Source of the DNA: Hyphomonadaceae bacterium
GTDB taxonomy: Bacteria > Pseudomonadota > Alphaproteobacteria > Caulobacterales > Hyphomonadaceae
DNA length: 49,671 bases
Direction: 5' to 3'
NCBI GenBank assembly: GCA_027485145.1
Contig: JAIXRO010000009.1
Span: 1 to 49,671, forward strand
Part shown: one piece after another, positions 26,819-35,300 of the stretch
Layout of the letters: each line of letters opens with the position of its first letter
How positions within the stretch are numbered: the stretch's first letter is position 1
Notes under the pieces: model-generated
Told to the model about the DNA's origin: nothing
The model's input: the letters and a program-made list of their open reading frames with translations, nothing else
Databases searched by the model: none
Made by a program: the position numbers and the translations under genes

Positions 26819-26922
26819 TCAACATGACCTTAGGCAATCGGGACGGGTTTGTGCGGCGCAACATTTATCTTGCACTGCGGCATGACAATTGCCAGTGTGC
26901 CCGCGCCAAACAGGGCTGTGAA

Positions 26923-26938
26923 GACACCGTAGAGTGTC
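26923..26938. promoter_or_regulatory. Short palindrome in the ccr upstream region
   Basis: GACAC (26923-26927) and GTGTC (26934-26938) flank a 6-bp spacer, centred 42 bp before the ccr ATG in the divergent region shared with the aminotransferase gene. It could be an operator for a regulator of acetyl-CoA assimilation (RamB-type regulators act on these genes in relatives), but a 5-bp half-site is weak evidence. Confidence 0.3.
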
Positions 26939-26972
26939 GGACAATGGAAACATTTCAAAACGGAGGAAAGTG

Positions 26973-28244
26973 ATGTCCACCAAGACGGCAGGTCGTGTCA
27001 CCAAAGACATCTACGAAGTCGGCGAAATCCCGCCGGAGTTCCACGTTCCCAAAATGATGCACGCCTGGACGATCCGGCGCGAGCGTCATGGCCGCCCCTC
27101 CACGGCGATGCTGGTCGAGCAGGTTCCTGTGCCAGAGATCGATTCGGACGAAGTGCTTGTCCTCGTGATGGCCGCCGGCGTGAACTATAACGGCGTCTGG
27201 GCCGCGCTCGGTGAGCCGATCTCGCCCTTCGATGGCCACAAGCAGCCTTTCCATGTCGCCGGCTCGGATGCCTCGGGCATCGTCTGGGCGGTCGGCAAGC
27301 GCGTGACCCGCGTGAAGCCGGGCGACGAAGTCGTGATCCACTGCAACCAGGACGACGGCGACGACGAGGAATGCAACGGCGGTGACCCGATGTTCTCGCC
27401 GAGCCAGCGCATCTGGGGCTATGAAACTCCGGATGGCAGCTTCGCGCAGTTCTGCCGCGTGCAGGCCCGCCAGTGCATGCCGCGCCCGAAACACCTGACC
27501 TGGGAAGAAGCCGCCTGCTACACACTGACGCTCGCCACTGCCTACCGCATGCTGTTCGGCCACCGGCCGCACGTGCTGGCGCCGGCGGACAACGTGCTGG
27601 TCTGGGGCGCGTCTGGCGGCCTCGGCTGCTTCGCTGTCCAGCTTTGTGCCGTGACGGGGGCCAACGCGATCGGCGTCGTCTCGTCCGAAGACAAGCGCGA
27701 CTACGTGATGAGCCTCGGCGCCAAGGGCGTGATCAACCGCAATGACTTCAATTGCTGGGGCCAATTGCCGAAGGTCAACGGGCCGGAGTTCGCGGACTAC
27801 ATGAAGGAAAGCCGAAAGTTCGGCAAAGCCATCTGGGACATCACCGGCAAGAAAGACGTCGACATGGTGTTCGAACACCCGGGCGAGTCGACCTTCCCGG
27901 TCTCGGTCTTCGTCGTGAAGCGCGGCGGCATGGTCGTGATCTGCGCCGGCACCACGGGCTTCAACCTGACCATGGATGCGCGGTTCCTCTGGATGCGCCA
28001 GAAGCGCGTTCAAGGCTCGCACTTCGCCAACCTCAAGCAGGCGTCCGAAGCCAACCAGCTGGTGATCAACCGCCGCATCGATCCCGGCATGTCGGAAGTC
28101 TTTCCGTGGGCGGATATTCCGCTGGCCCACGAGAAGATGCTCGACAACAAGCACCTGCCTGGCAACATGGCCGTGCTCGTCACGTCGCCGAAGCCGGGCC
28201 TGCGCACCGTCGAGGACGTGCTGGCCGTCAACGGTCAGGGTTGA
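26973..28244 (+). CDS. ccr: Crotonyl-CoA carboxylase/reductase
   Basis: This enzyme reductively carboxylates crotonyl-CoA with NADPH and CO2 to (2S)-ethylmalonyl-CoA, the committing step of the ethylmalonyl-CoA pathway. The 423-residue protein is an MDR-superfamily reductase with the long family N-terminus (KDIYEVGEIPPEFHVPKMMHAW). It has the Asn-containing GVNYNGVWAALGEP and a Rossmann motif WGASGGLGCFAVQL. Segments that from memory hold CO2-binding residues are RIWGYETPDG (Glu) and QGSHFANLKQ (His). A canonical GGAGG at 26962-26966 fixes the start at 26973. The stop is 34 bp before a MITE-like repeat. With ecm it marks a functional EMC pathway. Confidence 0.96.
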   Translation: MSTKTAGRVTKDIYEVGEIPPEFHVPKMMHAWTIRRERHGRPSTAMLVEQVPVPEIDSDEVLVLVMAAGVNYNGVWAALGEPISPFDGHKQPFHVAGSDASGIVWAVGKRVTRVKPGDEVVIHCNQDDGDDEECNGGDPMFSPSQRIWGYETPDGSFAQFCRVQARQCMPRPKHLTWEEAACYTLTLATAYRMLFGHRPHVLAPADNVLVWGASGGLGCFAVQLCAVTGANAIGVVSSEDKRDYVMSLGAKGVINRNDFNCWGQLPKVNGPEFADYMKESRKFGKAIWDITGKKDVDMVFEHPGESTFPVSVFVVKRGGMVVICAGTTGFNLTMDARFLWMRQKRVQGSHFANLKQASEANQLVINRRIDPGMSEVFPWADIPLAHEKMLDNKHLPGNMAVLVTSPKPGLRTVEDVLAVNGQG

Positions 28245-28278
28245 TCTGCGGCCATTGGTTGTGCTGCGCTCGAAACGT

Positions 28279-28409
28279 CGTCACCCTCGATGGCCAAAGG
28301 CCATCTGAGGGCCCATCACCTGCCCGCTCCGCAAGAACAAACATCCCTTCGGGGCTCGGATAGAACAGGAGATGGGCCCTCAGATGCGCTACGCGCATCG
28401 AGGGTGACG
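28279..28409. repeat. 44-bp inverted-repeat element (third intergenic repeat family)
   Basis: Arms at 28279-28322 and 28366-28409 are reverse complements with few mismatches, both reading CGTCACCCTCGATG inward. Each arm has its own mini-hairpin (GATGGCC-aaa-GGCCATC on the left, GATGCGC-tac-GCGCATC on the right). The arms mismatch each other mainly inside these hairpins while each stays self-paired, as expected if RNA or cruciform structure is selected. The 43-bp centre shows no gene. It sits between the convergent ccr and doxX genes. Confidence 0.85.
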
Positions 28410-28449
28410 CACCATTGACCTTGGTGCAGAAAAAGAGGCCGATCAGCCC

Positions 28450-28848
28450 CTACCCCTTCGTTCCGGGGGACTTCCGGAACGGCGGCGCTCCGGTGCACCA
28501 GCGCACCAGGGCAATCAGCGGGAATTGCAGCGCAACCCGAAACCAGAGCGCCGCGGGGCTCAGCACCGTGTCTCCGAGCGGTATGGCTTCGATCGCCATG
28601 TAGATGTTGGCAGGCAGGACGGCGAGCAGGTAGCCGGACAAGAGCAGCCCCGTCATGGGCAGGCGCCATCGCGCCGCGAGCGCTGCGGCAAAGCCGAGTT
28701 CCATCAGCCCGGTGATCCAGACGATCGCGACCGGAAAGGGCAGCATCGGCGGCACGATCCGCGCGAACGCATCGCCGAGCTGGAAATGCAGCACGCCCGC
28801 GATCAGGAAGAAAATCGCGAGGCCGAATTGGACGGTACGTCGGATCAT
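28450..28848 (-). CDS. DoxX-like four-helix membrane protein
   Basis: This 132-residue inner-membrane protein has four hydrophobic helices. Its sequence pattern (FFLIAGVLHFQLGDAFARIVPPMLPFP, then ITGLMELGFAAALAARWR and YLLAVLPANIYMAIEAIP) is typical of the DoxX/DoxD-like family. Members have been linked to redox or thiol stress, but no reaction is proven. ATG 28848 is preceded by GAGG at a 7-base distance; an upstream in-frame start at 28878 adds only polar residues. It diverges from the second GST gene, with 96 bp between the start codons. Confidence 0.85.
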   Translation of the reverse strand: MIRRTVQFGLAIFFLIAGVLHFQLGDAFARIVPPMLPFPVAIVWITGLMELGFAAALAARWRLPMTGLLLSGYLLAVLPANIYMAIEAIPLGDTVLSPAALWFRVALQFPLIALVRWCTGAPPFRKSPGTKG

Positions 28849-28944
28849 GCTCGGCCCTCGTCTTGAACTCGACGCCATTTCGTCTGGCGGCTTGCGCGCG
28901 GCGTGTCAGGCGGATTGAATGACGTCCGAAGGAGGCCCCTGTTC

Positions 28945-29604
28945 ATGACCCTCGCGCTCTACGGCCACCCGTTTTCATCCTACACGCAAAAGGCGCTGAT
29001 CGCGCTCTACGAAAACGAAACCCCTTTCGAGTTCCGGATGATCAGTCCGGAGACACCCGAGCATGTTGCAGACTGGCAGCGGCGCTGGCCGATGGGCAAG
29101 TTCCCGGTGCTCGCCGATGGCGACGAAACCATCGTCGAGGCGAGCATCATCATCGAGTATCTGGCCGTTCGGTATCCGGGGCCCGTGGCGCTGCTGCCGG
29201 CGGACCCGCAGACCGGCCTGTTGGTCCGCTTCCTGGACCGCTTCTTCGATCTTTACGTGATGGATGCGATGCAGGTCGCCGTGGACGCCGCGCTTGGCCG
29301 GCTGCCCATGACGCGCGAAGCCGGACAGGCGCTGACGGCAGAGCGGCTGGACCGCGCCTATGCCTGGCTCGAAGGCGCGCTGGCGGGCAAGACCTGGGCG
29401 GCAGGCGATCGTTATACTCTGGCCGATTGCGCCGCGTCGCCTTCGCTGTTCTATGCAGACTGGACGCATCCCATTCCGGCTAGCTGTCCCCGGCTCAAAG
29501 CCTATCGCGCAAGGCTGCTGGCGCGGCCATCCTTTGCGCGCGCGGTAGATGAGGCGCGGCTGTACCGGCCGCTTTTCCCGCTCGGCGCGCCGGACCGGGA
29601 TTGA
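28945..29604 (+). CDS. Glutathione S-transferase family protein
   Basis: This second GST of the window has 219 residues. The thioredoxin-like domain opens LYGHPFSSYTQKALIALYEN, where a Ser/Tyr pair sits at the usual catalytic position. It is followed by the cis-Pro segment GKFPVLADGD and the glutathione-binding VEASIIIEYL. The C-terminal helical domain has the YTLADCAASPSLFYADW N-cap region. AAGGAGG at 28929-28935 fixes the start. It shows little similarity to the GST at 16068 beyond the fold. A 49-bp gap separates it from the next gene, so the two may form an operon. Confidence 0.9.
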   Translation: MTLALYGHPFSSYTQKALIALYENETPFEFRMISPETPEHVADWQRRWPMGKFPVLADGDETIVEASIIIEYLAVRYPGPVALLPADPQTGLLVRFLDRFFDLYVMDAMQVAVDAALGRLPMTREAGQALTAERLDRAYAWLEGALAGKTWAAGDRYTLADCAASPSLFYADWTHPIPASCPRLKAYRARLLARPSFARAVDEARLYRPLFPLGAPDRD

Positions 29605-29653
29605 CGCTTGTTGCGCGGCAAGGCACGCGCTGCGCAGGATCAGGGAGTCGCCG

Positions 29654-30010
29654 ATGCTGGACAGGAACAAGGCAGAAACCTTCGCGCGCGCCTGGGTCTC
29701 GGCCTGGAACGACCGCGACCTTGACCGGATCCTCTCGCACTATTGCGATAACATCGTGTTTCATTCGCCGCGCATCGCGCGCGTGATGGGCAATGGCGCG
29801 GCGAGCGTCTCCGGCAAGGCAGCCTTGAGGGACTACTGGACTGAGGCGCTGAAGCGCGCGCCCGAGCTGTTCTTCGAACTTGAGGCCGTGCTGACGAGTT
29901 CCGACGCCCTCACCCTTCTGTACACGAACCACCGGGAGGAACGTGTTGCCGAGACCTTCCTGTTCGATGCGGACGGCGATGTCCGCGAATCCGTGGCCGC
30001 CTACGGTTAG
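29654..30010 (+). CDS. NTF2-like/SnoaL-fold small protein
   Basis: This 118-residue protein has the cone-shaped NTF2-like fold pattern: ETFARAWVSAWNDRDLDRILSHY, then IVFHSPR, then GKAALRDYWTEALKRAPELFFEL, and ending in alternating beta strands. The HYCDN and HSPR segments are typical of the alphaproteobacterial SnoaL-like nuclear transport factor 2 group. Members are isomerases, dehydratases or ligand-binding proteins; activity here is unknown. AGGGAG six bases before ATG 29654 supports the start. Its stop overlaps by 4 bp the convergent EamA gene's stop. Confidence 0.85.
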   Translation: MLDRNKAETFARAWVSAWNDRDLDRILSHYCDNIVFHSPRIARVMGNGAASVSGKAALRDYWTEALKRAPELFFELEAVLTSSDALTLLYTNHREERVAETFLFDADGDVRESVAAYG

Positions 30011-30948
30011 GTGACCGCTCGGCCCCGCCCGCCGCCGCGGGCCAGCCAGACGCCACCCAGAATCAGGCAAAGCGCGAGCGCCGCGTTCCATGACTGCGTT
30101 TCCCGGAAGAACAGCCAGCCGAAACCGGCGCTGATCAGCGGGATCGCATAACCATTCAGGGACACGAATGTGGCCCCCGCCCGGCGAATGAGGGTCATGT
30201 AGAGCAGTTGGGCGACACCGGACGAGCCGAGGCCCGGGCCAAGGACAGCCGCCCAGTTGACCCAGGTCGCGCGGACCGTCTCGGCGTCAACGGTCAATGC
30301 CAGTGGCAAGGCTGTCAGCGCTGAAACCGTTGCATAACTGGCCGCGAATACCACGGCATCCATCGGAGGCGCGGCGCGTGCGATCAGGGTGGAGGCGGCG
30401 TAGGCCAGCGTTGCAATCAGCAGGAACACCTGCGCCCAGGCACTCGCGGTGCCGAAACCCGCCAGCGCTTCCGGGCCAAACAGCACGGCCACCCCGATGA
30501 AACCGAGCGCGACGCCGACAGCGGTGCGGGCTGACATCTTTTCTTCGGCGAACAGCAGGTTTGCGCCGATCGCCACGAACACGGGGGAGGCCGCCGTGTA
30601 GAGTGCGGCCAGACTGGAATTCACGGTTTCTTGCGCGGTCGTGATGAAAAAGAACGGGATCACGGACCCCACGATCCCCATACCCGCGATCGAGACCCAA
30701 CGTTTGCGGTCACTCAAGGGCGGCAGATGCTTGCCGTTGGCGATCAGCACGACCCAGAGAAACGCCGCGCCGATGCACAGCCGTCCAGGCAGCACCCATT
30801 CGGCCGGTAATCCCGTCTCCAGGCCCTTGCCGACGGCGACGCGCGTCATCGGATAAGCGCCCGCCCAGATCATCGCGAGCAGACCGAACAGCACCCAATC
30901 CAGGACCGGGCGGCCCGACCTTGCCGTCTGAAGGCTGGATTGTGTCAT
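30007..30948 (-). CDS. EamA/DMT-family transporter
   Basis: This ten-helix inner-membrane protein is of the drug/metabolite transporter superfamily with two EamA repeats (about 20-150 and 165-300). Each repeat carries the usual features (LLAMIWAGAYPMTRVAVG in the first; GSSGVAQLLYMTLIRRAGATFVS in the second). The substrate is not predictable; relatives export amino acids or metabolites. ATG 30948 gives 313 residues, the family norm; the frame is open further upstream but those residues are polar and unlike the family. The 227-bp region to the divergent gap gene contains the promoters of both. Confidence 0.88.
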   Translation of the reverse strand: MTQSSLQTARSGRPVLDWVLFGLLAMIWAGAYPMTRVAVGKGLETGLPAEWVLPGRLCIGAAFLWVVLIANGKHLPPLSDRKRWVSIAGMGIVGSVIPFFFITTAQETVNSSLAALYTAASPVFVAIGANLLFAEEKMSARTAVGVALGFIGVAVLFGPEALAGFGTASAWAQVFLLIATLAYAASTLIARAAPPMDAVVFAASYATVSALTALPLALTVDAETVRATWVNWAAVLGPGLGSSGVAQLLYMTLIRRAGATFVSLNGYAIPLISAGFGWLFFRETQSWNAALALCLILGGVWLARGGGRGRAVT

Positions 30949-31004
30949 CTTGAACTCTTCGCAGCTGACTACCGGCGGCAGAAACCGCCCGTATCCCGGC
31001 TCGG

Positions 31005-31022
31005 ACTTGCACGCAACTTGCA
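31005..31022. promoter_or_regulatory. Direct repeat ACTTGCA upstream of gap
   Basis: ACTTGCA occurs at 31005-31011 and again at 31016-31022, one helical turn (11 bp) apart, in the 227-bp divergent region between the EamA and gap genes. The second copy continues into CTTGCAAG, an 8-bp palindrome. Spacing by one turn suggests a protein-binding site, but no regulator is adjacent. Confidence 0.3.
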
Positions 31023-31175
31023 AGCTGGTGGCAGGCTTTCAATGGGCTGCTCAATCCCTTCCGCGGCGTTACTTTCGCGGCGCGGTGCCGCACGGAATGC
31101 GGGTGGACGCGAGGGGCTGGCGCCATTAAAGGGCAGCCAAACGTGCGAGACAGCTCGCCTGACAGGAGAATACAG

Positions 31176-32186
31176 ATGGCCGTTCGTGTAGCAATCAATG
31201 GTTTTGGACGTATTGGCCGCCTCGTCTTGCGCTCGATCATCGAACATGGCCGTACGGACATCGAAGTCGTGGCGATCAACGATCTTGGTCCGGTCGAGAC
31301 CAACGCCCACCTCTTGCGCTTCGACTCCGTCCATGGCCGCTTCCCGGCCGACGTGAAAGTCGATGGCGACAAGATCATCATCAATGGCAAGCCGATCCTC
31401 GTGACTGCCATCCGCGATCCGAAGGACCTGCCGCACCGCGAACTCGACGTCGATGTCGCGATGGAGTGCACCGGTATCTTCACATCCAAGGACAAGGCGT
31501 CCGCCCACCTCGCTGCCGGCGCCAAGCGCGTTCTCGTCTCGGCCCCGGCCGACGGCGCAGACCTCACGGTCGTTTACGGCGTGAACCATGACAAGCTCAA
31601 GAAGGAGCACCTCGTCGTCTCGAACGCGTCCTGCACGACGAACTGCCTCGCGCCGGTCGCCCAGGTGCTGCATGCCGCGGTCGGAATCGACAAGGGCATG
31701 ATGACGACGATCCATTCGTACACGAACGACCAGCCGTCGCTCGACCAGATGCACAAGGACCTCTACCGCGCCCGCGCGGCCTCGCTGTCCATGATCCCGA
31801 CCTCGACCGGCGCGGCCAAGGCCGTCGGCCTGGTGCTGCCGGAACTCAAGGGCAAGCTGGACGGCATCTCGGTCCGCGTGCCGACGCCGAACGTCTCGGT
31901 CGTCGACCTGAAGTTCATTGCCCGGAAGAACACCACCGTCGAAGAGATCAACAACGCCATCATCGCAGCCGCCAGCAAGGGCCCGCTCAAGGGCATCCTC
32001 GGCGTCACCGATCAGCCGAACGTCTCGTCCGACTTCATCCATGATGCCCGCTCGTCGATCTTCCACCTCGACCAGACCAAGGTCATGGATGGCAACTTCG
32101 TGTCGATCCTCACCTGGTATGACAACGAGTGGGGCTTCTCGACCCGGATGTCGGACACCGCCGTCTATCTGGCCAAACTGATCTGA
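31176..32186 (+). CDS. gap: Glyceraldehyde-3-phosphate dehydrogenase, type I
   Basis: This enzyme interconverts glyceraldehyde-3-phosphate and 1,3-bisphosphoglycerate with NAD(H). The 336-residue protein starts with the Rossmann [10 protein letters not shown]. An Asp in the AINDLG segment favours NAD over NADP. The catalytic Cys153 lies in [12 protein letters not shown], and the [13 protein letters not shown] segment ([15 protein letters not shown]) and [10 protein letters not shown]-terminal motif are intact. AGGAG at 31164-31168 fixes ATG 31176. It is followed by pgk after 98 bp and is probably co-transcribed with it. Confidence 0.97.
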   Translation: MAVRVAINGFGRIGRLVLRSIIEHGRTDIEVVAINDLGPVETNAHLLRFDSVHGRFPADVKVDGDKIIINGKPILVTAIRDPKDLPHRELDVDVAMECTGIFTSKDKASAHLAAGAKRVLVSAPADGADLTVVYGVNHDKLKKEHLVVSNASCTTNCLAPVAQVLHAAVGIDKGMMTTIHSYTNDQPSLDQMHKDLYRARAASLSMIPTSTGAAKAVGLVLPELKGKLDGISVRVPTPNVSVVDLKFIARKNTTVEEINNAIIAAASKGPLKGILGVTDQPNVSSDFIHDARSSIFHLDQTKVMDGNFVSILTWYDNEWGFSTRMSDTAVYLAKLI

Positions 32187-32207
32187 TCCTGCCCGCCGCG
32201 CGCCCTT

Positions 32208-32263
32208 GCGCAAGCGGGGGACTCGGACGGGAAACTGTAACCCAACGAGTAACCCGCTTGCGC
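32208..32263 (+). other. 11-bp inverted repeat between gap and pgk
   Basis: GCGCAAGCGGG (32208-32218) pairs perfectly with CCCGCTTGCGC (32253-32263) across a 34-nt loop. It fills the gap-pgk intergenic space just upstream of the pgk ribosome-binding region. No T-run follows. It may be an mRNA processing or stability hairpin that sets different gap and pgk levels. Confidence 0.45.
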
Positions 32264-32284
32264 GGGAACAAGCGGAAACGAGTC

Positions 32285-33493
32285 ATGACCCACTTCAAAC
32301 GCATATCCGATGCCGGCAATCTAAAGGGCAAGGTCGCCCTCGTGCGTGTGGACTTCAACGTGCCGATGGAGAATGGTCTGGTCACGGACGATACGCGCCT
32401 GAAGGCAGCTGTCGACACGGTCCAAAGCCTGCGGACAGCCGGCGCCAAGGTTGCGCTGCTCGCCCATTTCGGCCGGCCCAACGGCCAGCGGGTCGCCGAG
32501 ATGAGCCTTGCACCCATTGCCGGCGCCTTCGCCAAAGTGCTGGGCGCGAATGTCAGCTTCGTCGCCGACTGCAAGGGCGAAAACGCCAAGCGTGCGATCG
32601 CGGACCTGCAGCCCGCCGGCGTGATCCTGCTGGAGAATACCCGCTTCTACAAAGGCGAGGAAAAAGGCGATCCGGAACTGGCCCGCGAGATCGCGGCGCT
32701 TGGCGACATCTACGTCAACGATGCCTTCTCGGCCGCCCACCGCCGCCATGTGACGACGGCGGTTCTGGCCGACCTGATGCCCGCGTATGCCGGCATCAAC
32801 ATGGAAGAGGAGCTTGACGCGCTCGACAAGGCGCTCGGCCGTCCCGTTCGCCCGGTACTCGCCATCGTCGGCGGCGCGAAGGTCTCCTCCAAGATCGACC
32901 TGCTCAAGAATCTCGTGACGAAAGTCGACGCGCTGGCCATCGGTGGTGGCATGGCCAACACCTTCCTGTTCGCGCGCGGTTACTCCGTCGGCAAATCACT
33001 GTGCGAACGTGACCTCATGGATACGGCCAAGGAAATCGAAGCCATCGCGAAAGCTTCCGGATGCGACATCCTCCTGCCCCGGGATGTGGTCGTCGCCCGC
33101 GAGTTCAAGGCCAATGCACCGCACCGGGTCTGCGGTCTCGACGAAGTTTCAGATGACGAGATGATCCTCGATGCCGGCCCGCAATCGGTGGCCATCCTGG
33201 CCGCCGCGATGGACGTCGCGAAGACGATTGTCTGGAACGGCCCCCTTGGCGCCTTCGAACTGGAGCCTTTTGATACAGCGACCGTGGCCGCTGCGAAGGC
33301 CGCCGCGGTCCGGGCCAAGGCCGGCAAGCTGGTGGCCGTGGCGGGTGGCGGGGATACCGTCGCAGCGCTGAACCATGCCGGCGCGGCACAGGACTTCACG
33401 TTTGTATCGACCGCCGGCGGCGCGTTCCTCGAATGGATGGAAGGCAAGGCCCTGCCCGGCGTCGAGGCCCTCAAGGCCTCGCACATGGTTTGA
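32285..33493 (+). CDS. pgk: Phosphoglycerate kinase
   Basis: This enzyme transfers phosphate between 1,3-bisphosphoglycerate and ADP. The 402-residue protein has the N-terminal substrate domain ([45 protein letters not shown]). The C-terminal nucleotide domain has [30 protein letters not shown] and a GGGDTVAAL phosphate loop. All catalytic landmarks are present. The start at 32285 ([15 protein letters not shown]) is set by homology; the frame is open 156 bp upstream across the intergenic hairpin. It is located between gap and the aldolase, the usual alphaproteobacterial order. Confidence 0.97.
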   Translation: MTHFKRISDAGNLKGKVALVRVDFNVPMENGLVTDDTRLKAAVDTVQSLRTAGAKVALLAHFGRPNGQRVAEMSLAPIAGAFAKVLGANVSFVADCKGENAKRAIADLQPAGVILLENTRFYKGEEKGDPELAREIAALGDIYVNDAFSAAHRRHVTTAVLADLMPAYAGINMEEELDALDKALGRPVRPVLAIVGGAKVSSKIDLLKNLVTKVDALAIGGGMANTFLFARGYSVGKSLCERDLMDTAKEIEAIAKASGCDILLPRDVVVAREFKANAPHRVCGLDEVSDDEMILDAGPQSVAILAAAMDVAKTIVWNGPLGAFELEPFDTATVAAAKAAAVRAKAGKLVAVAGGGDTVAALNHAGAAQDFTFVSTAGGAFLEWMEGKALPGVEALKASHMV

Positions 33494-33603
33494 CGTCAAC
33501 CGCGAGGCACCGGGCCCAGCCATTCGGGAAAAACCGAGTTTCTCAGCCGGGCGCGATGTGGCAGGAATTGCTCAGTTTTCCGGCATGCGGCTTGAATAGC
33601 AAC

Positions 33604-33648
33604 GCGCCGGAGCTGTTCGCCGCCCAGGCACTGCAAGGCGGCCGGCGC
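33604..33648 (+). other. Nested stem-loop in the pgk-aldolase intergenic region
   Basis: GCGCCGG (33604-33610) pairs with CCGGCGC (33642-33648). Inside it GCCGCC (33619-33624) pairs with GGCGGC (33637-33642), sharing one base at 33642. It lies 66 bp before the aldolase ATG. There is no U-tract, so it could be a weak terminator for pgk or a leader structure of the aldolase mRNA. Confidence 0.4.
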
Positions 33649-33713
33649 AGCAAAATGGATAGGCATTGAACCCCGGGGGACATCTGGCCGGGGGAAACAG
33701 AAGGGTTGGAACA

Positions 33714-34634
33714 ATGACGAGTACGGACATGACGAAGACAGCTGGCAAGACCGAAATGGCGCGGCAAATGTCGCAGAAAGCGGGCTTCATCGCCGCTCTG
33801 GACCAATCGGGTGGCTCGACCCCCAAAGCCCTTCGTCAGTACGGCATCGAAGAGGGTGCCTGGTCGTCCGAAGAGGAAATGTATGGCCTGATCCATGACA
33901 TGCGCGCCCGCATCATCAAGTCGCCGGCGTTCAGCGGTGAAAAGGTGATCGGCGCGATCCTGTTCGAGCGCACGATGGACGGCGCCATCGATGGCATTCC
34001 GACCGCGGAATATCTCTGGACGAAGCGCCAGGTCGTGCCGTTCCTGAAAGTCGACAAGGGCCTCGAAGCCGCCAAGGACGGCGTGCAGCTGATGAAGCCG
34101 ATCACCGGTCTCGACGCCCTGCTTGAGCGCGCCGTCGCCAAGGGCATCTTCGGCACCAAGATGCGGTCTGTCGTCGACGCGGCCAACCCGGCCGGAATCG
34201 CGGCCATCGTGGCCCAGCAGTTCGAAGTCGGCCAGCAGATCCTCTCCCACGGCCTGATGCCGATCATCGAGCCGGAAGTGACCATCTCGATCGCTGACAA
34301 GGCTGAGGCCGAAGAGATCCTGCGCGCCGAGATCCTCAAGCATCTCGACGCCCTGCCCGCCAACCAGCAAGTCATGCTGAAACTGACGCTGCCAACAAAA
34401 GCCAACTTCTACAAACCGCTGGTCGATCATCCGCGCGTCATGCGCGTGGTTGCCCTTTCGGGCGGTTACAGCCGTGAAGATGCCTGCCAGAAGCTTGCCG
34501 CCAACACCGGCATCATCGCAAGCTTCTCGCGCGCGCTGACGGAAGGCCTGTCGGCGAAACAAGCCGACGCCGACTTCGACAAGGCGCTCGGCCACACCAT
34601 CGACGCCATCTGCGAAGCCTCGAAAGCCGGTTGA
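33714..34634 (+). CDS. Class I fructose-bisphosphate aldolase (bacterial Fda type)
   Basis: This Schiff-base aldolase cleaves fructose-1,6-bisphosphate to dihydroxyacetone phosphate and glyceraldehyde-3-phosphate. The 306-residue sequence is of the short bacterial class I group (as in Staphylococcus Fda). It shows [15 protein letters not shown] near the N-terminus, [28 protein letters not shown] and the predicted imine-forming Lys223 in [13 protein letters not shown]. Metal ligands of class II enzymes are absent. AAGGG at 33701-33705 supports ATG 33714; a second in-frame ATG five codons later is possible. The terminator at 34678-34708 closes the gap-pgk-aldolase block. Confidence 0.95.
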   Translation: MTSTDMTKTAGKTEMARQMSQKAGFIAALDQSGGSTPKALRQYGIEEGAWSSEEEMYGLIHDMRARIIKSPAFSGEKVIGAILFERTMDGAIDGIPTAEYLWTKRQVVPFLKVDKGLEAAKDGVQLMKPITGLDALLERAVAKGIFGTKMRSVVDAANPAGIAAIVAQQFEVGQQILSHGLMPIIEPEVTISIADKAEAEEILRAEILKHLDALPANQQVMLKLTLPTKANFYKPLVDHPRVMRVVALSGGYSREDACQKLAANTGIIASFSRALTEGLSAKQADADFDKALGHTIDAICEASKAG

Positions 34635-34677
34635 GGCGTCGCAGCCCCTTGCGGGCGCGATACTGAATCCCATCTGA

Positions 34678-34708
34678 AGGGGCGCGGTCAAACGGCTGCG
34701 CCCTTTTT
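34678..34708 (+). terminator. Intrinsic terminator after the aldolase gene
   Basis: GGGCGC (34680-34685) pairs with GCGCCC (34698-34703), followed directly by TTTTT. It is located 45-70 bp after the aldolase stop and 20 bp before the next ATG, so the zinc-ribbon gene should have its own promoter or depend on read-through. Confidence 0.85.
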
Positions 34709-34727
34709 GCTTTTGGAGTCTGCGCCG

Positions 34728-35030
34728 ATGAAGTGTCCTGCTGATGGTGAAACCCTGATCATGGCCGACCGCTCCGGCGTCGAGATCGACTATTGCCCGA
34801 AATGCCGCGGCGTCTGGCTGGACCGGGGCGAACTCGACAAGATCATCGACCGGTCGGCCACCGTACTGCCAGCGCCGGCGCCTGCGCCCTCTGCCGAAAC
34901 GCATCGGCCGGAGCATTACCGCGACGAGGGCCGTTTCCAGGATCGCCACGACGACGATGACGACTGGAAGTACAAGAAGGGCAAGCGCCGCGGCCGGGAC
35001 AGCTTTCTGAGTGACATTTTCGACTTCTGA
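34728..35030 (+). CDS. zf-TFIIB zinc-ribbon protein
   Basis: This 100-residue protein has an N-terminal zinc ribbon. Cysteines in MKCPADGE and in YCPKCRGVWLDRGEL give the zf-TFIIB signature, with the GVWLDRGEL motif typical of bacterial members. After a Pro/Ala linker the rest is strongly charged: a run of Asp followed by Lys/Arg (KYKKGKRRGRD) and a hydrophobic LSDIFDF end. That short C-terminal helix is conserved in related proteins of alphaproteobacteria. Function unknown; nucleic-acid or protein binding is plausible. GGAG ten bases upstream supports ATG 34728. Confidence 0.88.
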   Translation: MKCPADGETLIMADRSGVEIDYCPKCRGVWLDRGELDKIIDRSATVLPAPAPAPSAETHRPEHYRDEGRFQDRHDDDDDWKYKKGKRRGRDSFLSDIFDF

Positions 35031-35066
35031 GCCGTGTGCTAGGGCTTCCGGAAACGGAGGCCCCTG

Positions 35067-35300
35067 ATGCTCGAGATGCGACCCGGCTGTGAACGCTGCG
35101 ACCGCGATTTACCCGCGGACGAGCCGGGCGCGTTCATCTGCTCGTTCGAGTGCACCTTCTGCGACGAGTGCATGGACGGTCCGCTCGACGGGGTCTGCCC
35201 GAACTGCAAGGGCGAACTCGAACCGCGCCCTATGCGGAAGGGCGCGGCGCTGGCCAAGAACCCGGCCAGCACAAAGCGAGTGTTCAAGCCTGCCGGTTAG
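35067..35300 (+). CDS. DUF1272 cysteine-rich small protein
   Basis: This 77-residue protein matches the DUF1272 pattern closely: MLEMRPGCERCDRDLP, then ICSFECTFCDECMD, then GVCPNCKGELEPRP. Eight or so cysteines form probable zinc-binding CXXC pairs. Function is unknown; members are widespread standalone small proteins. It follows the zf-TFIIB gene by 36 bp, so two zinc-ribbon proteins are adjacent and perhaps co-transcribed. Its last 17 bp overlap the convergent DUF2798 gene. Confidence 0.9.
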   Translation: MLEMRPGCERCDRDLPADEPGAFICSFECTFCDECMDGPLDGVCPNCKGELEPRPMRKGAALAKNPASTKRVFKPAG

